Notes: a model not told the origin generated them from the sequence alone. Positions 1 through 9,803 are shown, numbered from the stretch's first letter. The stretch: DNA of 64,000 nt from Porodaedalea pini (GCA_002794775.1 NBAY01000003.1:1-64000), one strand, 5' to 3'. A program made the numbers and translations.

Positions 1-794
1 ATGATGAGCGATTGCAGCAGGTAAGGGTCGAAGCCTGCAAGAGATGAGTCGAGTTCGGACTTGAAGAGATCGGGGTGAGGTGCGAGGATGTCAGACGGGC
101 TCGTGAAAGATGAAAAGTCGATTCGCTAGGACTCCGACGATAAGCTAACAATCGGAGTCGAAGGTTCCTTTGTTGTACAAGATCGTAAACTACTTTCTTT
201 TCAAGTTCACACCGCACCCCCACCTTGCCAACTCGTCAACGTACTTCTCGAGTAACAATGACGAGAATCCTCTCATTATCTATAGTCGCATTTCAGTCGA
301 ATGGTGGATGATTTTGTGACAGTCGGACGCACCATTCGAAACTTGATTCTCATTTTCTTTCCTCCAGGATTTCCCTTTTTTTCGATTCAAGGCGGTGGTA
401 CCTGTGCAAGTATGTGGATGGTGAGAACTGTTGTACAGATGCAAGGGCAAGCTTGAATACTGACTATACAATTTTGATCAGCCAGCCGTGCGCGATCGGG
501 CTTCGTGTCCGCCTTCTTCTGTACTTGTGTCGGTAAGGTGATCTTGCCCATATGTAAATCGAGTGTAGCTAAGAAATGACAGATGTACGGGCCCTTGAAT
601 GACGGCGAGCTCGAGCTGAGGCATGCCTGGAACCGTATGCTTGATTCGGTGAGCATGCTATGCACGCTTCTTAACTTAAGAAGCTCAAAACTAACTTTTT
701 AGCATTTCAACGAGTTCTCGGTATGCCGACAACTCCGTAATATTCTCCAGATACCAGCTGAATTGTTTCTGTGTCTTACGACATGTGCTGTCAG
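1..794. other. No gene recognised at left edge
   Basis: Only short, unrelated open frames lie here on either strand, and none matches a family I know. The complete Ku70 N-terminus that should precede the fragment at 795 was not found, so this stretch may be flanking DNA joined to a gene fragment. Confidence 0.5.
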
Positions 795-1641
795 TTCTTT
801 GAAGGCAAACACGATGTCGTTCTCTTTGTGATTGACTGTTCGGAGTCAATGCAAGCGCTTCATGATGACCCAAACAAAGAAGGCGCACAGACCTCCCACC
901 TACTTGCTGCACTTGAGGCCGATATGCAAATTCAGAAGTGGAAGGTTGTCGGGCCAAATGACGCTGCTGGGATTTTACTTTTCAATACCGTGAGAAGCTC
1001 TCAAACTCCCGCATATACCACACCGTACTGAGCATCTCAAAGTCTCGCAAGAAAGAAAATACAGCGCGCGAAGCTACAGAGTACAAAGAATAGGACGTTC
1101 GTATACGAGCCTGTAGGACAGATTGATGCCCCAAAGATTCAAAATCTTATCCAGCTCCTTTACGGTGCGTTATACTTCGACTTGCAGTTGTATGTTAAGC
1201 GATTGCTGATCCATTCCTCTCGAATGTATCTAGAGGCAAAGGATAACCATAAGTGGCTTCGTTATGAGTATCCACCATCAGAAAATTGTGTCCCCATGGG
1301 TGATGTCTTTACGAGCTGTAACTGGGCCTTACGAGACGGGTAAGTGTTGCCTATCTGTATAGGCTCGTTTGCGTAAAACAACTTTTTTCTACCAGAGCTC
1401 CAAAATCTGGCATCAAGCGTCTTTTCCTCATTACTGACGAAGACGACCCTCATCCCAGTGTGAAGAACGCTCAACTTGTCACATCTGCTCAAACGACACT
1501 TTTGGTAGCGCTTGAGTTAGCATTGCATTTGTTTGACGCCATGAACACTTTGCTTAGGACTTGACTCAAGCAGGTGTCTCCGTTGAACCATTCTTCATCA
1601 GCACGGAGGAGAGGCCATTTGACCCTACCAAGTTCTATTCG
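795..1641 (+). pseudogene. Ku70 vWA-domain fragment (truncated at both ends)
   Basis: Five exons (795-989, 1065-1164, 1234-1339, 1396-1504, 1558-1641) with canonical splice sites join in one frame. They encode the start of the Ku70 von Willebrand A fold: FEGKHDVVLFVIDCSESM, then a GILLFNT strand, RLFLITDEDDPHP, and VEPFFISTEERPFDPTKFYS. Ku70 is the larger-subunit partner of the Ku heterodimer that binds DNA ends in non-homologous end joining. The initiator exon before FEGK is missing. After 1641 neither the beta-barrel, the C-terminal arm nor the SAP domain follows; the next recognisable coding sequence is a DUF6698 gene. Splice sites are intact and no stop codon interrupts, so the truncation looks recent or the piece is a partial duplication. 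An intact copy elsewhere is expected but cannot be seen. The Ku70 identity is by motif and exon reading, not a search. Confidence 0.7.
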
Positions 1642-1840
1642 GTGCGGCTTTCTTCCTTCTCTCTTCAAGTTCTGGCATTCTCACTGAAACACGTGAGATC
1701 ATAACGCGATATAGCCAAGAGGGGATATCTCGCCGTGGTTGTGTTTTCCAGTGAAAGTTGCACAGCCACTGATCTCCCCCACCCAGCCTTATAAACTTAC
1801 GGTGTTACTATGCTCCTTTCTGTATTCGAACACTCACTGC

Positions 1841-1918
1841 GATGTCTCCCCCTCATGGAATGCTCACCCCTCAGTACCCGATGTCTCTCCCTCACGGAAT
1901 GCTTGCCCCTCAGTACCC
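1841..1918 (+). repeat. 39-bp tandem duplication
   Basis: Two adjacent 39-bp units (1841-1879 and 1880-1918) differ at a few positions only. They begin GATGTCTC and end CAGTACCC. Being a multiple of three they keep frame; they lie just upstream of the likely DUF6698 start at 1937. Confidence 0.85.
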
Positions 1919-3099
1919 GATGACACCGACCCCCCTATGACGGATTTGCAGCCTAGCTCCTCAGACTCCTCTTCTGACTCGGACTCGACCAGTGCTTCAC
2001 AACAGGTGCCAGAGGAAGAGTTTACGCAAAGTGGAAAGAGGAAGGCATACACTGGCTTCTTCCTCTTGTCTTCGTTTATCTGTTTACTTTACTCATTTGC
2101 AGTACTGCAGCGGACATCTTCGTCAGCAAGGGACGCTACCTTGCTAGAGCATATGAACCATGGACTAGCCCGCAACAAATTCTTAACAAAGGTATTCCTA
2201 ACGCAAAGCTTAGCCCTGCTGAATTACAACAAATCACTGATCCGTCGTAAGTGATTGGTTTTATTCTACTTTATTCTTTCAATAATCAGTTCTTGTGTCA
2301 GTGTCCACCATGCTGTGGATGCTGTGAAGGCTTTATTCGATGTCAACACCTTGCTGTACAAGAAGGTCGTCAAGGCGGATACTCAGACATTCAAATATAT
2401 AGTTAATTGCGTGAGTCATTGCTTTTTTTCCCTCTGCATAGATAAACTCTCACAATGTTTACAGTTGCATGAGGGTCAGCGTGCCGCTTGGTCTGCCAAT
2501 ACATCAGGAATCAGGAAAATTATCCTCCAGTGGATCGTTTTCCCATCTGTTGACAACGAGTCGACACGGCCAGATAATGATCGCAAAGACTTACGTGGAT
2601 TCGAGAATGAGACACTCGCAAAGCTCCTGGCCCCCACAGAGGTTCAGCCGCTCACTCCGGAGTAAGTACTTTGAGATAATCTTAAACAAAAGAAGACGTG
2701 CTCATGCCTTTCCTATCACATCATTGCTGATTTATATTACATACTTTCTAGATATCTAGCTTTGTTGTGTGCAGACAGGGCCACGGTAACAAACAAAAAA
2801 GGAGTTACCCGTGAACTTGATGGCAACCATAGCCGAGTCTTTACCTTTGAAAACGGTATTTATCATCCAAGGAACCCTCTGAAGGGCTTCTTGAAGGGTA
2901 ATTTGATCGTCAGGGCAAGTCTTCTTCCTTTTTCTTTCTTAATGTGTTTACATCTTTTTGTAGGCCTATAAACACATCTTTACGGCGCCTTCTTCTGCCA
3001 ACTCAGGTCCCGCTGTCAAAGGCTCAAGGTGTACAAAAATAGGTAATGCAGAGATCCATGGTATGACCGAAGTCACTCCAGGATCACTTGCATACATTA

Positions 3100-3526
3100 T
3101 GTTAGGCGGGAGTCCGGGAGACGACTCGGACTGGGCAGGCCTCGGCTGACTGTCGTCTGGGACGTGCTATACTCGAGCGTAGACTCGGGACACGCTTACT
3201 CAGGCTAGGTCGTCGCGGAGGTAAGAGGATTAATACAAGTCTAAACTAATACAGGGGGAACGAGTCTCACCTAGGTCGTCGCGGAGGTAAGAGGAAAAGC
3301 AGAACAAGGAGTTCATGCGATTCCTGAGACCTTATCTAGCGACGACCGTGAGACTCTATTATCTAATGTTACATAAAGGGTCAGAATGGAACGAATGAAG
3401 GTCGCGTGAATGGAGTGTGGGAAATGATTGGTCCGATGATTAAATATAATGAAAAGGAGCGATTAAAATAAAAGGAAATGGTAAAAGGGAAAAATAAAGA
3501 AAGGGGTGAAAGTTCGAGTCCTGACA
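3100..3526 (-). repeat. 3' LTR of the chromovirus
   Basis: 427 bp, TG...CA termini, same sequence as 8951-9377. In element orientation this is the 3' copy because pol ends directly against it. It carries a 25-bp direct repeat (3205-3229 and 3271-3295, CTAGGTCG...AGAGGA). Confidence 0.96.
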
Positions 3527-3540
3527 TTACCCCCTCCTCA
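3527..3540 (-). other. Polypurine tract overlapping the pol stop
   Basis: On the element strand the last pol codons read TTG AGG AGG GGG TAA and then the LTR begins. The purine run used to prime plus-strand synthesis is thus embedded in the coding end of pol. Confidence 0.75.
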
Positions 3541-6500
3541 AGGTTGGGCGTCCCGACCAACCAAGATCGCGGTCGTCTGGCTCGGTGTCGACGAAGAGTG
3601 GACGGAGTCGTGAGCGAGGGATATCGAGTTTGCGAGGAGCACCGGGGTGTTTGAGGTAGAATTCAGCAATTGCCTCCTTAGCGTTCTCGCCGAAGTCCGT
3701 CTCTGGTTGCCAGGTTGGTTCGTTGTACCCGACCCACTTGACGAGGTACTGTAGTTTACCTCGGTGCAGACGTGAGTCAATGACCTCTTCGACTTCGTAT
3801 TCCTCTTCGTTGTTGACGATTTCCGGTGGCGGCGGAGGCGGTAGCTTCTGGCTCTCAAAGGACGGTTCAACGGCGGGTTTCAGTAGGGCTTCGTTGAAGA
3901 CAGGGTGAACCTTTTTCCATCGTTTGGGGAGTTTGAGCTTGTAGGCACTCGCTCCTACCTTGTCGACAATGTCGAAGGGACCGTACCATTTGTCGGCAAG
4001 CTTCTTCGTGGGTGAATCCGTGTTGATGTTTCGTCCGTCGAGGAAGACCTTATTCCCAGCCTTGTACTCCACCGATGCTCCTGCCGTCCGGTCATGGTAG
4101 CGTTTCATGTCTTCTGCTGCCTTGACCAGATTGTCCTTTGCCGCGCGATGGGTCTCCTTGATGTGCTTTGCGAATTCTTCTGCCGACATGTTGGCAGAGG
4201 AAGTTCGTACGGTGTCGAAGCTCCTGGGGTGACGTCCAGTGTTTGCGTAGAAGGGTGACATCTTTGTCGCCGAATGTTCGCGGTTGTTGTACGCGAACTC
4301 TGCGAGAGGGAGCCAGTCCTTCCAGTCCGATTGCCGATGGTCAACGAAGAGTCGGAGGTATTGTTCGAGCTCTTGGTTGACGCGTTCCGTTTGACCGTCC
4401 GTTTGCGGGTGGTATGCCGTTGACGGGTTGCCCTCGATGTGTAGGAGTTTGTACAGCTCCTTCATCATCGATGCGTCGAACTGCGTGCCGCGGTCATGGA
4501 TGATCTTCTTCGGCAAACCGTGGAGGCGGAAGACATGATCGCGGTAGAGCTGGGCCATGCCTTCTGCTGACAGTCTTGTCGTCGTCGGAATCGCGTGCAT
4601 CTGCTTCGAGAATCTATCCACGAAGACGCAGATCGCGTTGTGTCCCTTGGAGTCCGGAAGCTCTCCGATTAGGTCGACCGTGACGATCTCCCAGGGACCT
4701 TCAGGGATTGCGTTGGGATGAAGTGGCCTCGACCTCGATGTCCTCAGAGCCTTCGTTCGTTGGCAACGGTCGCATCCTCGGACGTATGCTCGGACATCGG
4801 AGAACATCGACGCCCACCAGAAGTCTCGACGTACCAGTTCGACCGTCTTCGACGATCCGGGATGTCCTGCCAGGGTCGAGTCGTGGTACTCCCGCAGCAC
4901 TGCTTCCTTCATCATCGCCGGCACGTACACCTTGCCTTTCATTCGCCACAACCCGTCGACCTCTACCATATTTGTCGGCCTTTCCGATTCGTCCTGCGCC
5001 CTCTGCGCGTCACCCACTCGTTCCAACACTTCCTCCCGAGACGTTCTGACCACTCCACGATTTAGCCACTTGTCCTTGATGAATACGACGTCGTCGTTGT
5101 CATCCTTTCCCTCATCATAGCCGGCTTTGCGCGACAATAAGTCCGCCTTGCCCATCGTCTTCCCCGACTTGTGTTCGAGGTGGAAGTCAAACTCCTCGAG
5201 TTCGGTTCGCCAGCGGGCTTGACGGTAGCTCAGCTTCTGCGCTGACCTGAAGTAGGTGAGGTTAGCGTGGTCGGACCAGATTTCGATCTTGTGGCGAGCG
5301 CCGAGGAGGTATTGTCGCCATTCCTTGAGCGCCGAAACGATCGCGAGCATCTCTTTGTCGTAGATCTCGTAGTTTCGTTCAGCGGGTAGGAGTGCTTCCG
5401 ACCTATAGGCAATCACCCTCCACTTCCCTTCCTGCTTCTGTAGCAACACACCGCCGAGCGCAAAGTTTGACGAGTCCGCTTCTACGCGGAAAGGACCCTC
5501 GTCGTTGGCGATGGCTAGGACTGGAGGTGAGCAGAGACGTCGTCTCAGCTCCTCGAACGCCTCCTGCTGTTCGGTCTCCCATACCCAGTCCTTTTTGCCC
5601 GTTAACGATGTCAGTGGATGGACCACCTTGCTGTAGTCCTTGATGAACCGTCGCAGCCAGTTACCCATGCCGAGGAATTGTTGTAGCTGCTTCAGGTTTC
5701 GTGGGACCGGCCAGTTCGCAATTGCCTCCGTCTTTGCTGGGTCAGCCTTGATCTCGCCATCACCGATGATGTGGCCGAGGTATTTGACGACCTTGGCGTC
5801 AAACTCGCACTTCTCCGGCTTCAGGTATAGGCCATTCTCTCGAAGGATCTGAAGGACGCGTCTCGACGTGTCTATATGTTCCTCAATGGTTTCCGAGAGG
5901 ATCAATATGTCGTCGAGGTATACGATGATCAGGTTAGCGTAAATTAGTTCCTTGAAGATGTGATTGACAAAAGCCTGGAACGTTGCCGGGGCGTTGCAGA
6001 GACCAAAGAACATAACCGTCGGTTCGAAGAGGCCCATGTTCGTGCGAAACGCTGCCTTCCATTCGTCACCTTCGCGGATCCGGACGTTGTAGTATCCCCA
6101 ACGAAGGTCAAGCTTAGTGATGTACTTCGCCTTCTTGACCTTGTCGACAAGTTCGTCGATGAGAGGGAGGGGATACTTATTCTTGATCGTGCCGTCATTG
6201 AGTTTACGGTAGTCCTGGATCGGGCGTAGCGACTTGTCGGCCTTCTTGATGAAGAAGAAAGGTGACGCCATTGGCGATATCGACCGTCGAATGCGACCCG
6301 ACTTCAGATTTTCGTCGAGGAAGTCCTTGAGTGACTGTTGCTCAGTTGGCGTGAGCGGATAGATCTTACAGTCGCTTGGTTTGAAGTCAGGCTTCAAGTC
6401 GATGACATGGTCCCAGGGTCGGTGTTCCGGCAGTTTCTCGAATCCCTTCTCCGAGAAGACGTCGGCGTAATCGTTGAGGTATGCGGGCCAGGACGCCTTG

Positions 6501-7174
6501 TCCATTCGCACCTCTCTCATCCTCCCCGTCTCTTCCGCCACCTCCAACACCTTCCGCATGCCGTCCTCTACAGCCTTCTCCACCACACATTCGCTCGGGC
6601 AGCGAGTGAAGTCGAGCGTCCCCGTTTTCCAGTCGACCTCTGGGTTGTGCCGTCGAAGCCAGTCGTATCCCAGGAAGATGTTGGACGATGCTAGCGAGGT
6701 TACTGCCAGGACGATTTGTTCCTTGTGGTGACCGATCATAAGTTCAACGTCGACATATTCCTCGATCAACCCGGCCTCGTTGTGCGTACCGTCGGCATTG
6801 AGTACCGCAAGGGGTCGAATGTAGCGTTTCGTCTCCAGTCCGTACCGTTCGACGAACCTTACATCAATGCACGATCCTGTGCATCCCGAATCCACGAGTG
6901 CGTGTGCGTCCACCTCCCTCACTTCACCTTCCACGCTGTGTCCGACGTTCAGGAGAAGGTCCAGCTGGCGTCCGCCAGTTCCTCTCATGAACAGCTGCTC
7001 ATATTCCTCATTCTCCTTCACACCGGTGGGGACTTTGTACTCGGGAAAACCATCGACGTCGTTCGCATTTACGTATTGTACAGACGGTTGGTTATATTTT
7101 AACGAGTCCAGAGCCGAAGTCCCTTGTCCTTCTCGGTCAGTCGCCCCGATGGCTACGCCTGACCACTCGCAAAA
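3527..7174 (-). CDS. pol: Pol polyprotein: PR-RT-RNaseH-IN-chromodomain
   Basis: The frame is open from inside the end of gag to the TAA at 3527-3529, which abuts the 3' LTR; no ATG marks the start, so expression by -1 frameshifting from gag is expected. Numbered from 7021: aspartic protease motif LVDSGCTGS near residues 42-50; reverse transcriptase with YLDDILIL in the middle third; RNase H; integrase zinc-binding HHCC (AGHPGSSKTVEL and CDRCQ) and a DDE core (VTVDLIGELPD, HDRGTQFDASM); and a C-terminal chromodomain, YEVEEVIDSRLHRGKLQYLV with KWVGYNEPTWQPE. The chromodomain normally binds modified histone tails and steers integration to chromatin of a given state. No stop or frameshift interrupts it. 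Confidence 0.96.
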   Translation of the reverse strand, partial: FCEWSGVAIGATDREGQGTSALDSLKYNQPSVQYVNANDVDGFPEYKVPTGVKENEEYEQLFMRGTGGRQLDLLLNVGHSVEGEVREVDAHALVDSGCTGSCIDVRFVERYGLETKRYIRPLAVLNADGTHNEAGLIEEYVDVELMIGHHKEQIVLAVTSLASSNIFLGYDWLRRHNPEVDWKTGTLDFTRCPSECVVEKAVEDGMRKVLEVAEETGRMREVRMDKASWPAYLNDYADVFSEKGFEKLPEHRPWDHVIDLKPDFKPSDCKIYPLTPTEQQSLKDFLDENLKSGRIRRSISPMASPFFFIKKADKSLRPIQDYRKLNDGTIKNKYPLPLIDELVDKVKKAKYITKLDLRWGYYNVRIREGDEWKAAFRTNMGLFEPTVMFFGLCNAPATFQAFVNHIFKELIYANLIIVYLDDILILSETIEEHIDTSRRVLQILRENGLYLKPEKCEFDAKVVKYLGHIIGDGEIKADPAKTEAIANWPVPRNLKQLQQFLGMGNWLRRFIKDYSKVVHPLTSLTGKKDWVWETEQQEAFEELRRRLCSPPVLAIANDEGPFRVEADSSNFALGGVLLQKQEGKWRVIAYRSEALLPAERNYEIYDKEMLAIVSALKEWRQYLLGARHKIEIWSDHANLTYFRSAQKLSYRQARWRTELEEFDFHLEHKSGKTMGKADLLSRKAGYDEGKDDNDDVVFIKDKWLNRGVVRTSREEVLERVGDAQRAQDESERPTNMVEVDGLWRMKGKVYVPAMMKEAVLREYHDSTLAGHPGSSKTVELVRRDFWWASMFSDVRAYVRGCDRCQRTKALRTSRSRPLHPNAIPEGPWEIVTVDLIGELPDSKGHNAICVFVDRFSKQMHAIPTTTRLSAEGMAQLYRDHVFRLHGLPKKIIHDRGTQFDASMMKELYKLLHIEGNPSTAYHPQTDGQTERVNQELEQYLRLFVDHRQSDWKDWLPLAEFAYNNREHSATKMSPFYANTGRHPRSFDTVRTSSANMSAEEFAKHIKETHRAAKDNLVKAAEDMKRYHDRTAGASVEYKAGNKVFLDGRNINTDSPTKKLADKWYGPFDIVDKVGASAYKLKLPKRWKKVHPVFNEALLKPAVEPSFESQKLPPPPPPEIVNNEEEYEVEEVIDSRLHRGKLQYLVKWVGYNEPTWQPETDFGENAKEAIAEFYLKHPGAPRKLDIPRSRLRPLFVDTEPDDRDLGWSGRPTLRRG

Positions 7175-8229
7175 CCCTGCGAGTCGACGACCTCTTCGTC
7201 ATTGTCTTCTTCCTCCACATAGTCCTCCACCGTCGACCTTCGAGTGTCTACGACTTCCTCGAAGGCCGACTCCTTCATCGCGCCGAGCTCGTCCGCGAGG
7301 ATGCGACGTTCGCCTGGTGCCATTAGCTCCAGCATGCGCTGGATGATCGGTTTCCCCTGCGGGCACTTGTCCTTGAAATGGCCCAGCCCACCGCAGATCC
7401 AGCACGCGCGTCGTCGTTGCGCCTCGTTCATTGAGACGTCCATCGGTTGGCCAGCGCCTCCAAAGGTGACGCCAGTCGCGTCGCGTCTGTCGACGTGAGG
7501 GGCCGCTACCTGACGGCGAGTCGGGGGTCCTTGTGGTTGTTGCGGGCGAGGCTGGGGTATAAATGGGCGGCCTCGTTGGATTGCACGGATCTGTTGCTCG
7601 CCGCGATCGATCTCGATAGCCTTGTTTTTCCAGTCCTCGTATTTCGTCGGGACCGGCGTCGATCTCAGGACTCCCCGCACTACTTCGATGTTCATCGCGC
7701 GTTTAAGGCGATCACAGATGATGCCGTCGTCCTTCAGCTCCGCGCGCTTAATGATGACGTCGAGCTGCTGGAAGAACTTGTCTGCGGTGAGGTCCTTCTG
7801 AACCTTTTCCCGGAATTCCTTCAGCGCTGCCTCCTTGCGATTCGGGTCGTCGAACGAGGCGTCGAGTCTTTCCTGGAATCTCTCCCAGCTGTCAGTGAAG
7901 GTGACGATTCCCGACGTTGTCGACTCCTCGACGTAGTTCTGCGCCCACGTCGCCGCATTACCACCCTTCAGGTAGGAGAGAGCTACATAAATTTTACTCT
8001 CCGACGTAGGGTATCGGTTCGGGTTTGCGGATACAAAAAGGAGGACTTCACGTCTGAAGTCGAGGTAGTCGTCGCCACCAGTGAATTCGCGTGGTCGGGC
8101 GACGTCGATGTTTTGTACCGCAGCGGCGCTAGGGCCCGCTGGGGCGTTTGCGGCTTGGTGAGCAAAGGCGCCCGCTACAATCGCCGCGATTTGCTCTAGC
8201 TGTTGAGTGCTGAAGGTTCCCGTCGACAT
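7153..8229 (-). CDS. gag: Gag capsid/nucleocapsid protein
   Basis: A 358-residue frame starting at an ATG (8227-8229). The central part (FTGGDDYLDFRREVLLF, ALSYLKGGNAATWAQNY, FDDPNRKEAALKEFRE) is the retrotransposon gag capsid-like fold. Near the C-terminus is a single CCHC zinc knuckle, CWICGGLGHFKDKC, that binds element RNA in the particle. An acidic tail ends at the TAG 7153-7155. The last codons overlap pol in the -1 frame. Confidence 0.95.
   Translation of the reverse strand: MSTGTFSTQQLEQIAAIVAGAFAHQAANAPAGPSAAAVQNIDVARPREFTGGDDYLDFRREVLLFVSANPNRYPTSESKIYVALSYLKGGNAATWAQNYVEESTTSGIVTFTDSWERFQERLDASFDDPNRKEAALKEFREKVQKDLTADKFFQQLDVIIKRAELKDDGIICDRLKRAMNIEVVRGVLRSTPVPTKYEDWKNKAIEIDRGEQQIRAIQRGRPFIPQPRPQQPQGPPTRRQVAAPHVDRRDATGVTFGGAGQPMDVSMNEAQRRRACWICGGLGHFKDKCPQGKPIIQRMLELMAPGERRILADELGAMKESAFEEVVDTRRSTVEDYVEEEDNDEEVVDSQGFASGQA
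7171..7177 (-). other. Candidate -1 ribosomal frameshift heptamer
   Basis: Read on the element strand the sequence is G GGT TTT in the gag frame, fitting the X XXY YYZ slippery rule, six codons before the gag stop. A -1 slip here enters pol directly (next codons TGC GAG TGG). The pol frame has no ATG nearby. No downstream RNA structure was tested. Confidence 0.65.
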
Positions 8230-8938
8230 TGTTGTTCTAGACGTGTTCGTTTGTTGCTCCGGGGGGGTCGGTGGTGACGAATCTCGTCGCGCCTCTCTAT
8301 ACGGTCCCGGGATTGGTGGGAGAATGGTCGACGTCGAAAGCGATGGCGAATTCGGGGTTGTCTGGTCTATCGATGCAGGAGCCCACTTTAATCTCCTTCC
8401 TCCTTCAAGCGTCGAATACCAAAGTCCTCTTTCTTGACGCCACCAGATAACGTATTCAACGCCTTCTCGAGTGATCGTGAACCAGGAACGGCGTTCCTCG
8501 TTGTACCAGGAGCGAGGCGGGAGAGCACGGCGTTGTTCCTCGTCGAGATCTATGTTGACGACGGTGGAGGAACAGGGAGGGGTTGGTTGTCCGGATGTAC
8601 GTTACGCTGACGGAGGACAGGTTCGTCGGCGAGTTTGATGACCACACGGAAGGAGACGACCGAGATCACGATCGACAACGACGTCGATGACTGTACACGG
8701 TGTGTTACCCACGTCCAGGTCAGATGGTTCCTCCACCAGAGGGAGAGGCGGAGAGCCAGGGTCGGGAAAAGTCGGGTGTTAGTTTATGTAATACACGAAC
8801 GTCCGAAAACGTCCGGGCAGGGTTGAGGGTTATCGTTTGGGGGGTTTACACGTCAAGTCCGTCGAGGGGAGCGCTCCTCTAGACCGAGTGAAGGCGAGTC
8901 GACAGCGACGACGTACGCTGGGGATGAGCCTGGGTGGG
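8230..8938 (-). other. 5' leader of the chromovirus
   Basis: About 0.7 kb between the PBS and the gag ATG on the element strand. The open frames in it are short and match nothing I know. It would hold the packaging region; this is position-based inference. Confidence 0.6.
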
Positions 8939-8949
8939 GTTCTGCTTTT
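8939..8949 (-). other. Self-priming primer-binding site
   Basis: One base from the inner edge of the 5' LTR, the element strand reads AAAAGCAGAAC. Its exact reverse complement, GTTCTGCTTTT, lies inside the LTR (element strand, 9156 down to 9146). This 11-nt match fits the Tf1-type mechanism, in which the 5' end of the mRNA folds back and primes reverse transcription instead of a host tRNA. No tRNA 3'-end complement starting TGG is seen here. Confidence 0.78.
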
Positions 8950-8950
8950 A

Positions 8951-9377
8951 TGTTAGGCGGGAGTCCGGGAGACGACTCGGACTGGGCAGGCCTCGGCTGA
9001 CTGTCGTCTGGGACGTGCTATACTCGAGCGTAGACTCGGGACACGCTTACTCAGGCTAGGTCGTCGCGGAGGTAAGAGGATTAATACAAGTCTAAACTAA
9101 TACAGGGGGAACGAGTCTCACCTAGGTCGTCGCGGAGGTAAGAGGAAAAGCAGAACAAGGAGTTCATGCGATTCCTGAGACCTTATCTAGCGACGACCGT
9201 GAGACTCTATTATCTAATGTTACATAAAGGGTCAGAATGGAACGAATGAAGGTCGCGTGAATGGAGTGTGGGAAATGATTGGTCCGATGATTAAATATAA
9301 TGAAAAGGAGCGATTAAAATAAAAGGAAATGGTAAAAGGGAAAAATAAAGAAAGGGGTGAAAGTTCGAGTCCTGACA
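8951..9377 (-). repeat. 5' LTR of the chromovirus
   Basis: 427 bp, the second identical LTR; in element orientation it is the promoter-bearing 5' copy. If the self-priming model holds (see the PBS entry), the transcript would begin near 9156, leaving U3 at about 9157-9377 and R plus U5 at 8951-9156. Confidence 0.95.
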
Positions 9378-9803
9378 CATTACTGTCCAGGTATTTTATT
9401 TGTTTCACGGTTTGCGCATATATAATACTGAAAAATGTATTACTACCAGGTCTACTTTGCTCTTAGTGCAAGGCTCCATTTCTCTACGTCGAGTGCTCCA
9501 GAAATACCTGAGATGTTTAATGGTATTATTCAATTGTTCAGGTCTGACGTCCCACATGTCAAGAGGTACACTGCTGAGCTATTGATTTGGTGGAATCGGT
9601 ATGTTCATCTGCGTCTATGTGATATTATGGTCCCTTACTAACCCTTACTCAGAATTATCTTTCCGAATACCCAAGCGGCAACCGATCCTCATGACCTAGG
9701 TGCCATAGCTGATATTGAAGACTTCTATCGAGACTGGACCGAGGATGAGGAGGGCAATGAAGAGGGTGAGGAGGACAACAAAGAGGAAGAGGACAATGTA
9801 TGA

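Larger units (their letters stand above)
3100..9377 (-). mobile_element. Complete Ty3/gypsy chromovirus LTR retrotransposon
   Basis: A 6278-bp element lies on the minus strand, flanked by the direct duplication CATTA (3095-3099 and 9378-9382). It has two 427-bp LTRs that I find identical by eye, starting TG and ending CA, an uninterrupted gag (7153-8229) and an uninterrupted pol (3527-about 7174) in the -1 frame. Pol order is protease, reverse transcriptase, RNase H, integrase, chromodomain, which is the Ty3/gypsy order, and the chromodomain marks it as a chromovirus. Identical LTRs and open frames suggest a young, possibly still active copy. It splits a DUF6698 gene that runs on the opposite strand. 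Confidence 0.96.
1937..9803 (+). pseudogene. DUF6698-family protein gene split by a retrotransposon
   Basis: DUF6698 is a basidiomycete-restricted, often multicopy family of unknown function. Visible parts in order are an acidic Ser/Asp-rich start (ATG 1937), a segment DIFVSKGRYLARAYEPW, a helix block around 2300-2665, the family core at 2755-3099 (VRAYKHIFTAPSSANSG, GNAEIHGMTEVTPGSLAYI) and, after the insertion, VYFALSARLHF, then WWNRIIFPNTQ and an acidic tail ending at the TGA 9801-9803. The Ty3/gypsy element 3100-9377 sits inside the exon reading SLAYIT-VQ. Removing it with one copy of the CATTA duplication restores that exon and the next intron donor (GTATTT). Intron borders between 2040 and 2120 are not resolved. 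The gene is therefore interrupted now but was coding until recently. Family recognition is from memory of conserved motifs. Confidence 0.72.

Noticed and set aside
7447..8199. 250-codon plus-strand frame antisense to gag
   Set aside because: No recognisable domain; it mirrors the codon bias of gag on the opposite strand.
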